DNA from: Actinobacillus sp. GY-402
GTDB taxonomy: Bacteria; Pseudomonadota; Gammaproteobacteria; Enterobacterales; Pasteurellaceae
Length of the DNA stretch: 64,000 nucleotides
Assembly: GCF_014843355.1 (NCBI RefSeq)
Contig: NZ_CP062137.1
Location: forward strand, 434,001-498,000
Direction of reading: 5' to 3'
The notes under the pieces were generated by a model. It worked only from the letters and a program-made list of their open reading frames with translations. It did no database searches and was not told the origin of the DNA. Each line of letters opens with the position of its first letter. The stretch's first letter is position 1. Positions 10,001 through 17,762 of the stretch are shown here, one piece after another. The translations under genes and the position numbers were made by a program.

Positions 10001-10152
10001 AGCATTTGGTATACGCTGTTGTCCGTGGCAAGGCTTAAACGATCCGCATAATTGGACGCGATATCGCCTTCAAAAGCTTGTTTTTTTAAATCGGCTAAAA
10101 AATCTACTACTAAAGGCGTAATTTTGGGAATATTTTTTAAACGGGGGAGCAT
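7075..10152 (-). CDS. ydiJ: FAD-linked oxidase / Fe-S protein, YdiJ family (probable D-2-hydroxyacid dehydrogenase)
   Basis: A 1025-residue fusion enzyme. Residues about 50-270 are an FAD-binding PCMH-type domain with PRGGGTGTNGQ at 83-93; residues 280-540 are the FAD-linked oxidase C-terminal domain. A cysteine cluster CNGNGLCFNF is at 580-589 with C597, and a classic 4Fe-4S motif has C672, C675, C678 and C682. The C-terminal third carries cysteine-rich CCG-type motifs (VGCCGMAGVFGHE and the final CRSQ region). The layout matches E. coli YdiJ, which has been linked to D-2-hydroxyglutarate oxidation. D-lactate dehydrogenase is the usual automatic name and cannot be excluded. It is probably monocistronic. 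Several uptake signals lie within the gene. Confidence 0.85.
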   Translation of the reverse strand: MLPRLKNIPKITPLVVDFLADLKKQAFEGDIASNYADRLSLATDNSVYQMLPQAVLFPKSVADVVRLTKLGQQEKYLSLTFTPRGGGTGTNGQSLNNNIIVDLSRHMNGILELNVKERWVRVQAGVVKDQLNRYLKPHGLFFAPELSTSNRATLGGMINTDASGQGSLQYGKTSDHVLGLKAVLINGEILETRAIKTDDFSENLPQNLTALGRRLHEEIFTRTREKRQTIIRDLPQLNRFLTGYDLKNVFNQDETEFNLTRILTGSEGSLAFICEAVLDLTPIPQFRTLINVKYSSFNAALRNAPFMVNANALSVETVDSKVLGLAKEDIVWHSVKDLLTEEEDKPILGLNIVEYAGGDHAKIQQNVTALCRALDEKIKNGEDNIIGYQITSDLASIERIYAMRKKAVGLLGNAKGAQKPIAFVEDTCVPPENLADYILEFRELLDLHHLQYGMFGHVDAGVLHVRPALDLTDKEQVKLFKHISDQVAELTRKYGGLIWGEHGKGVRSHYGEKFFTPELWQELRYIKFLFDPHNRLNPGKICSALGSDVPLYDILSPMRADQDRQIPIKIREEFSGAMNCNGNGLCFNFDVHSTMCPSMKVSRNRVFSPKGRAAMVREWLRLMANENVSPEQLDFRNVEVKLSEFVQKIKNSFNKKEEYDFSHEVKAAMDTCLACKACASQCPIKIDVASFRAKFFYFYHQRYLRPAKDYVVANLETVAPYLAKAPQFFNFFVRNKIVQSAVEKTVGMTDLPLLSIPNLQTQLVEIGYQGKSLEQLEKLSAAEKENMLLVVQDPWTSYYDAKVVADFMALCRKLDYQPVLLPFKPNGKAQHIKGFLKQFARTARNQAEILNRVARLDLPLVGVDPAIVLSYRDEYKEVLGAARGDFHVLTAHEWLLSQLSSEHLQSAVKKWQKSDRTCHEWHLFPHCTEATAMPTSPKEWQLIFSAFGENLQIQNVGCCGMAGVFGHEVQNQSMSKAIYDASWREKLTGKDPEYCLATGYSCRSQVKRFEGQTLKHPVQALLTLF

Positions 10153-10598
10153 AAATCATCACTCATATAAAAAGAAACTGGTGAGATTTTAGCATAAGGA
10201 AAAGCGTAGTGATATTTTTTGCTGGCAGAATTTTGAGGGCGTATTTTGCGCTATTTAATGAATGATCGTTCAGAAATATGGTTCTTTTGCTCAAAAAATA
10301 ACCAAAAATAAGAAAAAAAAATTGATTTTCTATTTATATGGTAGATAATACGCACACTTTTGAAGCATTTTTGCGTTTTTATCATTTGCTCGAAAATGTG
10401 AATCTGCCAAAAGATGTTTGGGGTAAAGTCATCCCTTTCCGAACGGTGTCTTAGATGTGGAATGAAGAAAAAAGTTCACTTTTTTATCAAAAACATTTAA
10501 GATAAACACATAATACAGGCAACTGTATTAGGATTTCAGCTATATCAGCTGATAATTTTTTAATTAAGATGACTAAAATTTAAAAGAGGATCATCACA
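10153..10598 (+). promoter_or_regulatory. Long ompA upstream/leader region
   Basis: 446 AT-rich non-coding bases between the divergent ydiJ and ompA starts. A possible promoter has TTGATT at 10323-10328 and GATAAT at 10344-10349 (15-base spacer, a little short). If used, it would give a leader of about 240 bases, in keeping with the long, stable leaders of major outer-membrane protein mRNAs. The 10477-10520 stretch offers a second AT-rich candidate. A 38-codon ORF inside is discussed under findings. Confidence 0.4.
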
Positions 10599-11648
10599 AT
10601 GAAAAAAACAGCAATCGCATTAGCTATCGCTGGTTTAGCAGCAGCATCAGTTGCGCAAGCAGCTCCACAAGAAAACACATTCTACGCTGGCGCCCGTGTG
10701 GGTTGGTCAGCAATGCACCATGGTTTAGAGCGTGCATTCGGTGAAGATGGTTTCAACCGTAACTCTGTAACTTACGGTGTATTCGGTGGTTACCAAATCT
10801 TAAACCAAAACAATTTTGGCTTAGCAGCAGAATTAGGTTATGACTACTTTGGTAAAGCCAAAGCATCAGCTCAAGATGACCAAGGCTATCATGTAGCTCA
10901 TGGTGCAAGCTTTGCATTAAAACCAAGCTATGAAATTTATCCGGATTTAGACGTTTACGGTAAAGTCGGTGTTGCATTAGTTCGCAACATGTACAAAGAT
11001 GATGTTGGTGAGAAATTCAACAAAACTAAACCTTCTTTAATTTTAGGTGCAGGTGTTGAATACGCAATTCTTCCTGAATTGGCAGCACGTTTAGAATACC
11101 AATGGTTAAGCAAAGCAGGTAACTTAGATTCTGCTTTAGAAAAAGCTGGTTACTATGGTGCTGACGCACGTTACAGCCCGGATATCCACTCTGTAACTGC
11201 CGGTTTATCTTACCGTTTCGGTCAAGGTGCAGCACCGGTTGCAGCTCCTGAAGTTGTAAACAAAACTTTCACTTTAAACAGTGATGTTACTTTCGCATTC
11301 GGTAAATCAACATTAAAACCTGAAGCTTCTACAACATTAGACGGTATCTATAGCGAAATCGCTCAAGTGTCTAATCCGGCAGTAGCGGTTAACGGTTATG
11401 CTGACCGTATCGGTAAAGATGCAGCTAACTTAAAACTTTCACAACGTCGTGCTGAAACAGTAGCTAACTACTTAGTTTCTAAAGGTGTTAACTCTAACGC
11501 AATTACAGCAACTGGTTACGGTGAAGCAAACCCTGTAACTGGCAACACTTGTGATTCAGTTAAAGGTCGTAAAGCATTAATCGCTTGCTTAGCACCAGAC
11601 CGTCGTGTTGAAGTTCAAGTTCAAGGTAACAAACAAGCTACTATGTAA
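10599..11648 (+). CDS. ompA: Outer membrane protein OmpA (P5-like)
   Basis: Major outer-membrane porin/structural protein. The 349-residue precursor has a signal peptide ending AAASVAQA at about residue 21, an 8-strand beta-barrel to about residue 205 (alternating aromatic strands, ending SYRFGQGAAP), an Ala/Pro/Val linker, and a C-terminal OmpA peptidoglycan-binding domain with FAFGKSTLKPE and NLKLSQRRAETVANYLVSKGV. The two cysteines near the C-terminus (NTCDS, LIACLAP) can form the usual disulfide. Codon use is strongly biased to TTA, GGT and GCA, as expected for very high expression. AAAGAGGA precedes ATG 10599. A terminator follows. Confidence 0.97.
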   Translation: MKKTAIALAIAGLAAASVAQAAPQENTFYAGARVGWSAMHHGLERAFGEDGFNRNSVTYGVFGGYQILNQNNFGLAAELGYDYFGKAKASAQDDQGYHVAHGASFALKPSYEIYPDLDVYGKVGVALVRNMYKDDVGEKFNKTKPSLILGAGVEYAILPELAARLEYQWLSKAGNLDSALEKAGYYGADARYSPDIHSVTAGLSYRFGQGAAPVAAPEVVNKTFTLNSDVTFAFGKSTLKPEASTTLDGIYSEIAQVSNPAVAVNGYADRIGKDAANLKLSQRRAETVANYLVSKGVNSNAITATGYGEANPVTGNTCDSVKGRKALIACLAPDRRVEVQVQGNKQATM

Positions 11649-11686
11649 TTTGGACTTATCTAAGTGATTAGATAAATCAATTTAAC

Positions 11687-11716
11687 AAAGACCTAGACCT
11701 CGGTTTAGGTCTTTTG
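11687..11716 (+). terminator. ompA terminator
   Basis: AAAGACCTA pairs with TTTAGGTCTTT around a short loop, ending in CTTTT. It lies 38 bases after the ompA stop. Confidence 0.85.
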
Positions 11717-11751
11717 TCATATAAGATTATTTTATCTATAGGAATAGAAAA

Positions 11752-12333
11752 ATGAAAAAATGGTTAGTCGTGATTATTGTTGCAGTCATTGCCGGTTTTA
11801 TGTTGATGTCGAGCTACAATAGTTTAGTAAAAGCGGAAGAAGAAATCGATTCCGTTTGGGCAAACGTTGAGACGCAATATCAACATCGTTCGGATTTAAT
11901 TCCGAATTTAGTGAATACCGTAAAAGGTCAGGCAAATTTTGAGAAAGAAACCCTTACCAGCGTAATGGAAGCACGCGCCAAAGCGACTCAAACCAAAATT
12001 GATCCGGCGAATTTAACGGAAGAACAATTGGCGCAATTCCAACAAAATCAAAACCAAGTGGGTTCGGCATTGTCCCGTTTGTTGGTGACGGTTGAGAAAT
12101 ATCCCGAATTAAAATCCGGCGAAGCGTTCATGACGTTACAAGCGCAGCTTGAAGGGATGGAAAACCGTATTAATGTTGCGCGTAATAAATTTAACGAGGC
12201 GGCAAAAGTCTATAATGCGAAAGTACGGACTTTCCCGACCAAATTAGCTGCAATGATTTTCGGATTCAAAGAAAAACCTTACTTTAAATCCGTATCCGGT
12301 GCGGAAAACGCGCCATCCGTTAATTTCCAATAA
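11752..12333 (+). CDS. lemA: LemA family protein
   Basis: A 193-residue protein with an N-terminal membrane anchor (about residues 3-20) and a long helical domain. The family core is clear: YNSLVKAEEEIDSVWANVETQYQHRSDLIPNLVNTVKGQ-type sequence at about 23-62, then ALSRLLVTVEKYPELKS near 105-121 and ENRINVARNKFNEAAKVYN near 138-156. The biochemical function of bacterial LemA proteins is unknown. It is followed by two TPM-domain genes in the same direction, an association often seen in bacteria, so the three products probably work together at the membrane. Confidence 0.93.
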   Translation: MKKWLVVIIVAVIAGFMLMSSYNSLVKAEEEIDSVWANVETQYQHRSDLIPNLVNTVKGQANFEKETLTSVMEARAKATQTKIDPANLTEEQLAQFQQNQNQVGSALSRLLVTVEKYPELKSGEAFMTLQAQLEGMENRINVARNKFNEAAKVYNAKVRTFPTKLAAMIFGFKEKPYFKSVSGAENAPSVNFQ

Positions 12334-12341
12334 TTGCTGAG

Positions 12342-12366
12342 AGGTGCGTGATTGCGCACCTTTTTC
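12342..12366 (+). terminator. Hairpin with T-run between lemA and the first TPM gene
   Basis: AGGTGCG and CGCACCT form a 7-bp stem with a 6-base loop, followed by TTTTTC. It may act as an attenuator that lowers expression of the two downstream genes relative to lemA. Confidence 0.7.
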
Positions 12367-12384
12367 TTATAAAGCGAGAAAATT

Positions 12385-12822
12385 ATGTCTTTATTTTCCC
12401 GAATTCCTTTCGATAAACAGCTCATTGAACGGGCAATTGTCAAATTAGAGCAACAAACTTCTGCCGAATTGCGGGTATATATTGAACGTTATTTGAAAAA
12501 TATGCCGGTTTTAGACCGCACTTTGCAGGTGTTTGACGAGCTTGAAATGGGCAAAACCCAGGCGCGCAACGCCGTGCTGATTTATATTGCTCATAAAGAT
12601 CGTCAATGTGCGGTTATCGGCGATATCGGTATTCATCAGTTTGTCGGCAACGAATTCTGGCAACAGACGACGGACGCCATGATTGCCCGATTTAAGCAGG
12701 ATAACTACACCGATGGCGTGGTAGAGGCGATCCAAAAAATTGCGAAAGAACTGGCGGCACATTACCCGAATCGTCCGGATGATGTGAATGAGTTACCGAA
12801 CGAGGTGATTATTCATGAATAA
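12385..12822 (+). CDS. TPM-domain protein, short cytosolic form
   Basis: A 145-residue protein without a signal peptide. AIVKLEQQTSAELRVYIERY, NAVLIYIAHKDRQCAVIGDIGIHQFVG and FWQQTTDAMIARFKQDNYTDGVVEAI make up a TPM (TLP18.3/Psb32/MOLO) domain across most of its length. The function of the family is poorly defined; related eukaryotic domains act in photosystem repair and receptor trafficking. Its stop overlaps the start of the next TPM gene by 8 bases, so the two are coupled. An uptake signal lies inside the gene near 12513. Confidence 0.8.
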   Translation: MSLFSRIPFDKQLIERAIVKLEQQTSAELRVYIERYLKNMPVLDRTLQVFDELEMGKTQARNAVLIYIAHKDRQCAVIGDIGIHQFVGNEFWQQTTDAMIARFKQDNYTDGVVEAIQKIAKELAAHYPNRPDDVNELPNEVIIHE

Positions 12823-13624
12823 ATGGTTAAAAAGTGCGGTCATTTTTTGCGTAGTTTTTTTCTCAAGCCTGGCTTCCGCGGTGGATTTCCCGAGTTCGGC
12901 GAATCCGTTTCGTTATGTGAACGATTATACTCATACGTTGACGGAAAACGAAAAAAATGCGTTGGAAAACAAGCTGATTCAATACAGCCGGGAAACCAGT
13001 TCGCAAATTGCCGTAGTGCTGATTCCGACTACCGGCGAATATGACATTTCTCAATACGCCTTTGAATTGGGAGATAAATGGGGAATCGGTCGTAAAAACG
13101 ACAATAACGGCGTATTGATGCTGGTTGCGAAAGATGATCGCAAAGTCTTTATTGCCACCGGGCAAGGATTGGAAGGGGCTTTGCCCGATGCTTTTTTGTC
13201 ACAGGTGATTCGTAAAGTTATGCTGCCGAATTTCCGTCAGGAATTCTATGCAAACGGTATCAGCAAGGCATTGGATTACATCATTGCGGCAAGCAAAGGC
13301 GAATTTGCGCCGCAAGCGCAGGAAGAAAATACGGCTGACGAATACATTCCGTTTATCATGATTGCGTTGTTCGTGTTTTTTGTGATTCTGGCGGAATGGA
13401 ACTGGCGTAGAAAACCTTATATCAGCCCGACGTCAAATCATAACAATTTGCAAAATGCGGCAATTATCGCTTCTATGATTGAAAACAGCCGGCGTAATCG
13501 TCGCGGTGGCGGAGGTTTCGGCGGCGGATTCGGAGGCGGATTCGGAGGCGGTTTCGGCGGCGGCTCCGGCGGTGGTTTCGGTGGCGGCGGCTTTGGTGGC
13601 GGCGGTGCCGGCGGAAGTTGGTAA
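12815..13624 (+). CDS. Exported TPM-domain protein with Gly-rich tail (YgcG type)
   Basis: A 269-residue protein with a signal peptide ending SSLASA at about residue 22, then a TPM domain (FRYVNDYTHTLTENEKNALE; SSQIAVVLIPTT; GIGRKNDNNGVLMLVAKDDRKVFIATGQGLEGALPDAF). A membrane segment is at about 178-192 (FIMIALFVFFVIL). The tail from about residue 228 is almost only Gly and Phe with a final GGSW. This is the YgcG architecture, a periplasmic domain anchored by one helix with a short cytoplasmic tail. It overlaps the upstream TPM gene. A full-length uptake signal with both T-tracts is embedded in the signal-peptide codons (about 12829-12860). Confidence 0.88.
   Translation: MNKWLKSAVIFCVVFFSSLASAVDFPSSANPFRYVNDYTHTLTENEKNALENKLIQYSRETSSQIAVVLIPTTGEYDISQYAFELGDKWGIGRKNDNNGVLMLVAKDDRKVFIATGQGLEGALPDAFLSQVIRKVMLPNFRQEFYANGISKALDYIIAASKGEFAPQAQEENTADEYIPFIMIALFVFFVILAEWNWRRKPYISPTSNHNNLQNAAIIASMIENSRRNRRGGGGFGGGFGGGFGGGFGGGSGGGFGGGGFGGGGAGGSW
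13507..13620 (+). repeat. In-frame Gly-rich coding repeat
   Basis: Imperfect tandem units of the type GGA-GGC-GGA-TTC encode repeated GGGF. Units differ at third positions, so the array is not homogeneous, but length variation between strains by slippage or unequal recombination is plausible and would stay in frame when whole 12-base units change. Confidence 0.75.
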
Positions 13625-13640
13625 TACTTTATAAATGCGC

Positions 13641-13668
13641 TTGGTTTCTCAAAAACTTGTGCTAAAAT
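13641..13668 (+). promoter_or_regulatory. Promoter of grxD
   Basis: TTGGTT at 13641-13646, a 16-base spacer, and TAAAAT at 13663-13668 preceded by TG at the extended -10 position. It lies about 40 bases before the grxD start; an uptake signal overlaps the expected transcription start. Confidence 0.6.
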
Positions 13669-13706
13669 GACCGCACTTTACCGAATCGTAACAACAAGGA
13701 AACAGA

Positions 13707-14033
13707 ATGGAAACATTAGATAAAATCAAAAAGCAAATTGCAGAAAATCCGATTTTAATTTATATGAAAGGCTCGCCGAAATTACCGGCATGCGGTTTCT
13801 CCGCTTGCGCAGTGGAAGCGTTAATGAATTGCCAGGTGCCGTTCGGTTACGTGGATATTTTACAACATGCGGATATTCGTGCCGAATTGCCGAAGTTTGC
13901 GAATTGGCCGACATTCCCGCAATTATGGGTGGAAGGCGAGTTAATCGGCGGTTGTGATATCGTGCTGGAAATGTACCAGGCGGGTGAATTGCAAACTTTA
14001 TTGAAGGAAGTGGCGGAACGTCATACCGCGTAA
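13707..14033 (+). CDS. grxD: Monothiol glutaredoxin (CGFS type)
   Basis: A 108-residue cytoplasmic protein of the Grx4 class that binds and passes on 2Fe-2S clusters, usually with BolA partners. The active site CGFS is at residues 29-32, with the WPTFPQLWVEGELIGGCDI segment (cis-Pro and glutathione site) at about residues 70-88. Length and sequence fit GrxD. AAGGAAA precedes the ATG. It is likely monocistronic, with its own promoter and terminator. Confidence 0.96.
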   Translation: METLDKIKKQIAENPILIYMKGSPKLPACGFSACAVEALMNCQVPFGYVDILQHADIRAELPKFANWPTFPQLWVEGELIGGCDIVLEMYQAGELQTLLKEVAERHTA

Positions 14034-14050
14034 CTTCCGATTTGAATGAA

Positions 14051-14080
14051 AATGGCAGCGAATTAACGCTGCCATTTTTT
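14051..14080 (+). terminator. grxD terminator
   Basis: AATGGCAGCG pairs with CGCTGCCATT around AATTAA and is followed by six T. Confidence 0.9.
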
Positions 14081-14124
14081 ATGGAAATTGAATCCGTGAA
14101 ATTATTCGGAGAGTTAACGGTAAT

Positions 14125-14152
14125 AAAAAGCGATGAGAATTCATCGCTTTTT
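14125..14152. terminator. Bidirectional terminator between grxD and secF
   Basis: A 12-bp perfect stem, AAAAAGCGATGA with TCATCGCTTTTT, around GAAT. The A and T ends make it functional on both strands; for secF it is the operon end. Confidence 0.88.
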
Positions 14153-14179
14153 ACATGATTAAATTTTGAGAATGCGGAA

Positions 14180-15139
14180 TTAGAACCCTTCTTCAAAATC
14201 TTCTTTTTCAACCACTTTAACTTGCATATGCTCGCGTTTCAAACCGAGATCATAGGCGATAGAAATTGCGACGAAGATGGATGAATAAGTACCGAATGCA
14301 ATACCGATTAATAATGCCAATGAGAAGCTGTAAATCGTCGGACCGCCGAACGCCAATAAGGCGATAACCACGAATAAAGTGGTAACGGACGTCATCATTG
14401 TTCTCGATAAGGTTTGCGTTAACGAGATATTAATGATTTCATCGCTTTCCAACCGTCGGATTTTACGGAAGTTCTCACGTACACGGTCGAATACCACGAT
14501 ACTGTCGTTGAGCGAGTAACCCACCACAGATAAAATTGCCGCCACGAAGGTTAAATCCATTTCAATCTGTAAGAAAGAGAAGATGCCCAATGTCACAATC
14601 ACGTCATGGGCTAAGGCCAGGACACCGCCGGCGCCTAAGCGCCATTCGAACCGTAAAGCGACATAACCTAATAAAAGCACTAATGTGGCGAGCGTGGCAT
14701 AAACGGCACTTTGCGCCAACTCATCACCCACATTCGGGCCTACGAATTCCACGGATTTGATCGCGATATTGGCATCAAGTGCGGTCATAATTTCTTTGAT
14801 TTTTGCCCCGATTTGCGCATCGCCGGCGGCTGCCGGCAGACGGATCATGACATCGCTGGTTGAACCGGTGGTTTGCACCAGCGCGCTTTCAATACCGTTT
14901 TGATTTAACGTTGCCCGAACTTTGTCAAGATCCGCCGGTTGAGAGAAATGGGTATCGATAACCACACCGCCGGTGAAATCCAGACCCCAGTTAAAACCTT
15001 TGGTAAAAATGAAGAAAAAGCAGGTTGCCGTTAATAAAATCGAGAAAAGATAACCCCATTTCCGATATTGCATGAAATGCACTAAGTTGAAGGGCAAACC
15101 GACGCCTTTATATTCGTGCTTTTGTTTTATTGAACTCAC
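14180..15139 (-). CDS. secF: Protein translocase subunit SecF
   Basis: Inner-membrane partner of SecD in proton-driven late steps of Sec export. A 319-residue RND-superfamily protein with six membrane helices. It shows GFNWGLDFTGGVVID near residues 48-62, the periplasmic P4 domain to about 130, and the conserved SVVGYSLNDSIVVFDRVREN near 210-230. It lies 15 bases after secD in the order yajC-secD-secF. Confidence 0.96.
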   Translation of the reverse strand: MSSIKQKHEYKGVGLPFNLVHFMQYRKWGYLFSILLTATCFFFIFTKGFNWGLDFTGGVVIDTHFSQPADLDKVRATLNQNGIESALVQTTGSTSDVMIRLPAAAGDAQIGAKIKEIMTALDANIAIKSVEFVGPNVGDELAQSAVYATLATLVLLLGYVALRFEWRLGAGGVLALAHDVIVTLGIFSFLQIEMDLTFVAAILSVVGYSLNDSIVVFDRVRENFRKIRRLESDEIINISLTQTLSRTMMTSVTTLFVVIALLAFGGPTIYSFSLALLIGIAFGTYSSIFVAISIAYDLGLKREHMQVKVVEKEDFEEGF

Positions 15140-15154
15140 AATATGTTCTCCGCA

Positions 15155-17005
15155 CTAAATTGATAATTTTTCAACACGTTTGCCGCCGTAAATCCAGTTC
15201 ACGAGCATGCGTGTGCCCGTAATTGCGGTAAACATGGAAATCGCCACCCCTAACGACAGGGTGATGGCAAAGCCTTTAACCGGGCCTGTACCCACTGCGT
15301 ACAGAACGATAGAGGTTAAGATTGTGGTTAAGTTGGCATCGAAGATAGATGTCCAGGCGCCGTTATAACCTTCGTGAATGGCTTGTTGAATCGGACGGCC
15401 GTTACGAATCTCCTCTTTGATTCGTTCGAAAATCAGCACATTGGCATCCACCGACATCCCCACGGATAAAATAATCCCCGCGATACCCGGCATGGTGAGC
15501 GTTGCGCCCGGTAATAACGACATCAAACCGACCACCAGAATCATGTTCGCACATAGCGCCAGGCTTGCGATAAGACCAAACAGTTTGTAATAAGCTAAAC
15601 AGAATAGGATGACGATAGCCAAACCCCATAGACCGGCTTTCAGCCCTTGTTCCACATTTTGTGCGCCCAGTGACGGCCCAACCGTTCGTTCTTCTACGAT
15701 CTGAATCGGCGCAATTAACGCACCGGAACGGAGTAATACGGAAAGATTTTGCGCTTCCGCCATGGTGCCGGAACCGGTGATCTGGAAGTTACTGCCGAAA
15801 CGCCCTTGAATGGTCGCCACACTGATAACTTCTGCGTGTTTTTCTAAAATCACTTTGCCGTTTGCGTCTTTTTTACCGGAATCCTTGTATTCAACGTAGA
15901 GGGTCGCCATCGGTTTTTTTAAATTCAGCTTGGTGATTTGCGACATAATATCGCCGCCTTCCGCATCAAGAGTCACGCTGACTTGTGTACCGCCCGTTTG
16001 GTTATCGATACCGGCGGAAGAGTTGATAATATGTTCGCCGCCCAGCATGGATTTCTTGAATAACGCCACAGGCGTGCCGTCTTGTTGATATTGAATTTCG
16101 GTGTCCGACGGAACAATATTACGGCGCATAGCTTCAGGCGTCACATTGGTATTGACCAAACGGAATTCCAGCGTAGCCGTCGCACCTAGAATTTCTTTGG
16201 CGCGCGCCGTGTCTTGAATACCCGGTAATTCAACCACAATACGTTCGGCGCCCTGGCGTTGAATAACGGCTTCCGAAACACCCAGTTCGCCCACACGTTT
16301 ACGTAAAATGTTGAGATTCTGCTCAATCGCGCTGTCGCGGGCTTCAATTAATGCCGCATCGGACAGTGAAAGGGAGATGGTGTTTTCGTTGGTATCCGTC
16401 ACGGTTAAGTTCGGATGAGATTTACGCAATAACTGTAATGCCTGGAAACGCTGTTCAGGGTTGACTAAAGTCACTACCGAACTGTAATTTTCGCCGTTTC
16501 GTACGCCGGCGTATTGAATTTTTTCTTTGCGCAGTTCGGTTTTAATGCTGTCCTGCAGTTGTTCCTGGCGTTTGCTTAACGCCGTATTCATATCCACTTC
16601 CATCAGGAAGCGTACGCCGCCGCGTAAGTCCAGACCCCATTTCATCGGGCTGCCGCCAATGCTGCTTAACCAAGCAGGCGTTGCCGGTGCCAGGTTTAAC
16701 GCAACGGAATAACCGGTACCGAGTTTTTCAACGATTTTATCTTTGGCTAACAGCTGATCATTAGTGTTTTGAAAACGGGCTAAAATCGAGCCGTTTTCCA
16801 ATACGATAGATTTGGTGTTAAGTCGGTTATCCGCTAACAGATTTTGCACGTCGGCTAACGTTGTCTCGTTCGCTTCGTGGCCGCGGGTACCGGAAATTTG
16901 TACGGCGGGATCTTCACCGTAAATATTTGGAAGGGCATATAAAGCACCAATGGCGATCGTAAAGATCACCATTAGATTCTTCCATAAAGGGAAACGGTTT
17001 AACAT
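15155..17005 (-). CDS. secD: Protein translocase subunit SecD
   Basis: A 616-residue inner-membrane protein, the E. coli size. It has an N-terminal helix, the large periplasmic P1 region with MKWGLDLRGGVRFLMEVDM at about 122-140 and LRKRVGELGVSEAVIQRQGAERIVVELPG, and then five C-terminal helices with the RND motif GIAGIILSVGMSVDANVLIFERIKEE near 510-535. It acts with SecF and YajC at SecYEG. Tight spacing to both neighbours indicates one operon. Confidence 0.97.
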   Translation of the reverse strand: MLNRFPLWKNLMVIFTIAIGALYALPNIYGEDPAVQISGTRGHEANETTLADVQNLLADNRLNTKSIVLENGSILARFQNTNDQLLAKDKIVEKLGTGYSVALNLAPATPAWLSSIGGSPMKWGLDLRGGVRFLMEVDMNTALSKRQEQLQDSIKTELRKEKIQYAGVRNGENYSSVVTLVNPEQRFQALQLLRKSHPNLTVTDTNENTISLSLSDAALIEARDSAIEQNLNILRKRVGELGVSEAVIQRQGAERIVVELPGIQDTARAKEILGATATLEFRLVNTNVTPEAMRRNIVPSDTEIQYQQDGTPVALFKKSMLGGEHIINSSAGIDNQTGGTQVSVTLDAEGGDIMSQITKLNLKKPMATLYVEYKDSGKKDANGKVILEKHAEVISVATIQGRFGSNFQITGSGTMAEAQNLSVLLRSGALIAPIQIVEERTVGPSLGAQNVEQGLKAGLWGLAIVILFCLAYYKLFGLIASLALCANMILVVGLMSLLPGATLTMPGIAGIILSVGMSVDANVLIFERIKEEIRNGRPIQQAIHEGYNGAWTSIFDANLTTILTSIVLYAVGTGPVKGFAITLSLGVAISMFTAITGTRMLVNWIYGGKRVEKLSI

Positions 17006-17029
17006 AAGTTAAATACCTTTTGGAACGGA

Positions 17030-17329
17030 TTAAAGCGTTTTGACTGAACCTTTCGGTAATACGGCCGCAATGTAGTTACGATGAATGGTGATTTCAGTGT
17101 CGGCGTTCAATTGAATCACGATTTCATTGCTGCCTTCGGTAATTTTGCTGATTTTACCGACCACACCGCCGGCGGTTAGAACTTCGGTTCCTTTGCTTAA
17201 TGAAGCCATTAAATTTTTGTGTTCTTTATTCCGTTTTGCTTGCGGACGGTAGATCATAAAATAAAAAATCAAACCGAAAATCACAAAAATCATCAGCATT
17301 GACATCGGGCTACCTTGTTGAGCTTCCAT
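17030..17329 (-). CDS. yajC: Preprotein translocase accessory subunit YajC
   Basis: A 99-residue single-pass protein: helix SMLMIFVIFGLIFYFMIYRPQ at about 8-28, then KRNKEHKNLMASLSKGTEVLTAGGVVGKI, the family signature. First gene of yajC-secD-secF, 24 bases before secD. The enterobacterial neighbour tgt is displaced by about 1.5 kb here. Confidence 0.95.
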   Translation of the reverse strand: MEAQQGSPMSMLMIFVIFGLIFYFMIYRPQAKRNKEHKNLMASLSKGTEVLTAGGVVGKISKITEGSNEIVIQLNADTEITIHRNYIAAVLPKGSVKTL

Positions 17330-17519
17330 GTTTTTTTCCTTTTTGTTAGTAAAATGAATGACAAATAGGCGGTTAAAATAGCATAAAATCGGCGGAATGT
17401 GAAAATGATCTTGCGCGGCGAGTAAAAATTTCGTGAAAATCGGCGATAAGATTATTCGTTTTCCCCAGGGCGTTGGTAAAACCGGCGTTCAAAAAACTTC
17501 GCTTTTTGTGACCGCACTT

Positions 17520-17759
17520 TTAAGCCGGATTCCCGTCGCTTAATTTTTGAATCCGCAATTTGAGATGCGCATCCGTATTTTCCAGCAACGTCAACGAACA
17601 GTTCTGCTGTTCGCAAAGCAGTTCCATGTCCTGCAAGGCGGTGCTGTGATTCATCAACAACGTGAGGCGGTCGCCGCGCGCTAATTTTGTCAGCGTTTGT
17701 TTGGCCATGATAAGCGGCAATGGGCAGAGATATTCGCGAAGATCCGATTGATAATCCAT
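17520..17759 (-). CDS. TusA / SirA-like sulfurtransferase-family protein
   Basis: A 79-residue protein with CPLPLIMAKQTLTKLARGDRL at about 12-32, the TusA-family CPxP-type start of helix 1 carrying the candidate sulfur-accepting cysteine C12. It is closer to the YedF-like branch than to true TusA, so the sulfur acceptor is unknown. Three bases separate it from the stop of the upstream gene, suggesting coupling with that unknown protein. Confidence 0.72.
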   Translation of the reverse strand: MDYQSDLREYLCPLPLIMAKQTLTKLARGDRLTLLMNHSTALQDMELLCEQQNCSLTLLENTDAHLKLRIQKLSDGNPA

Positions 17760-17762
17760 GCG

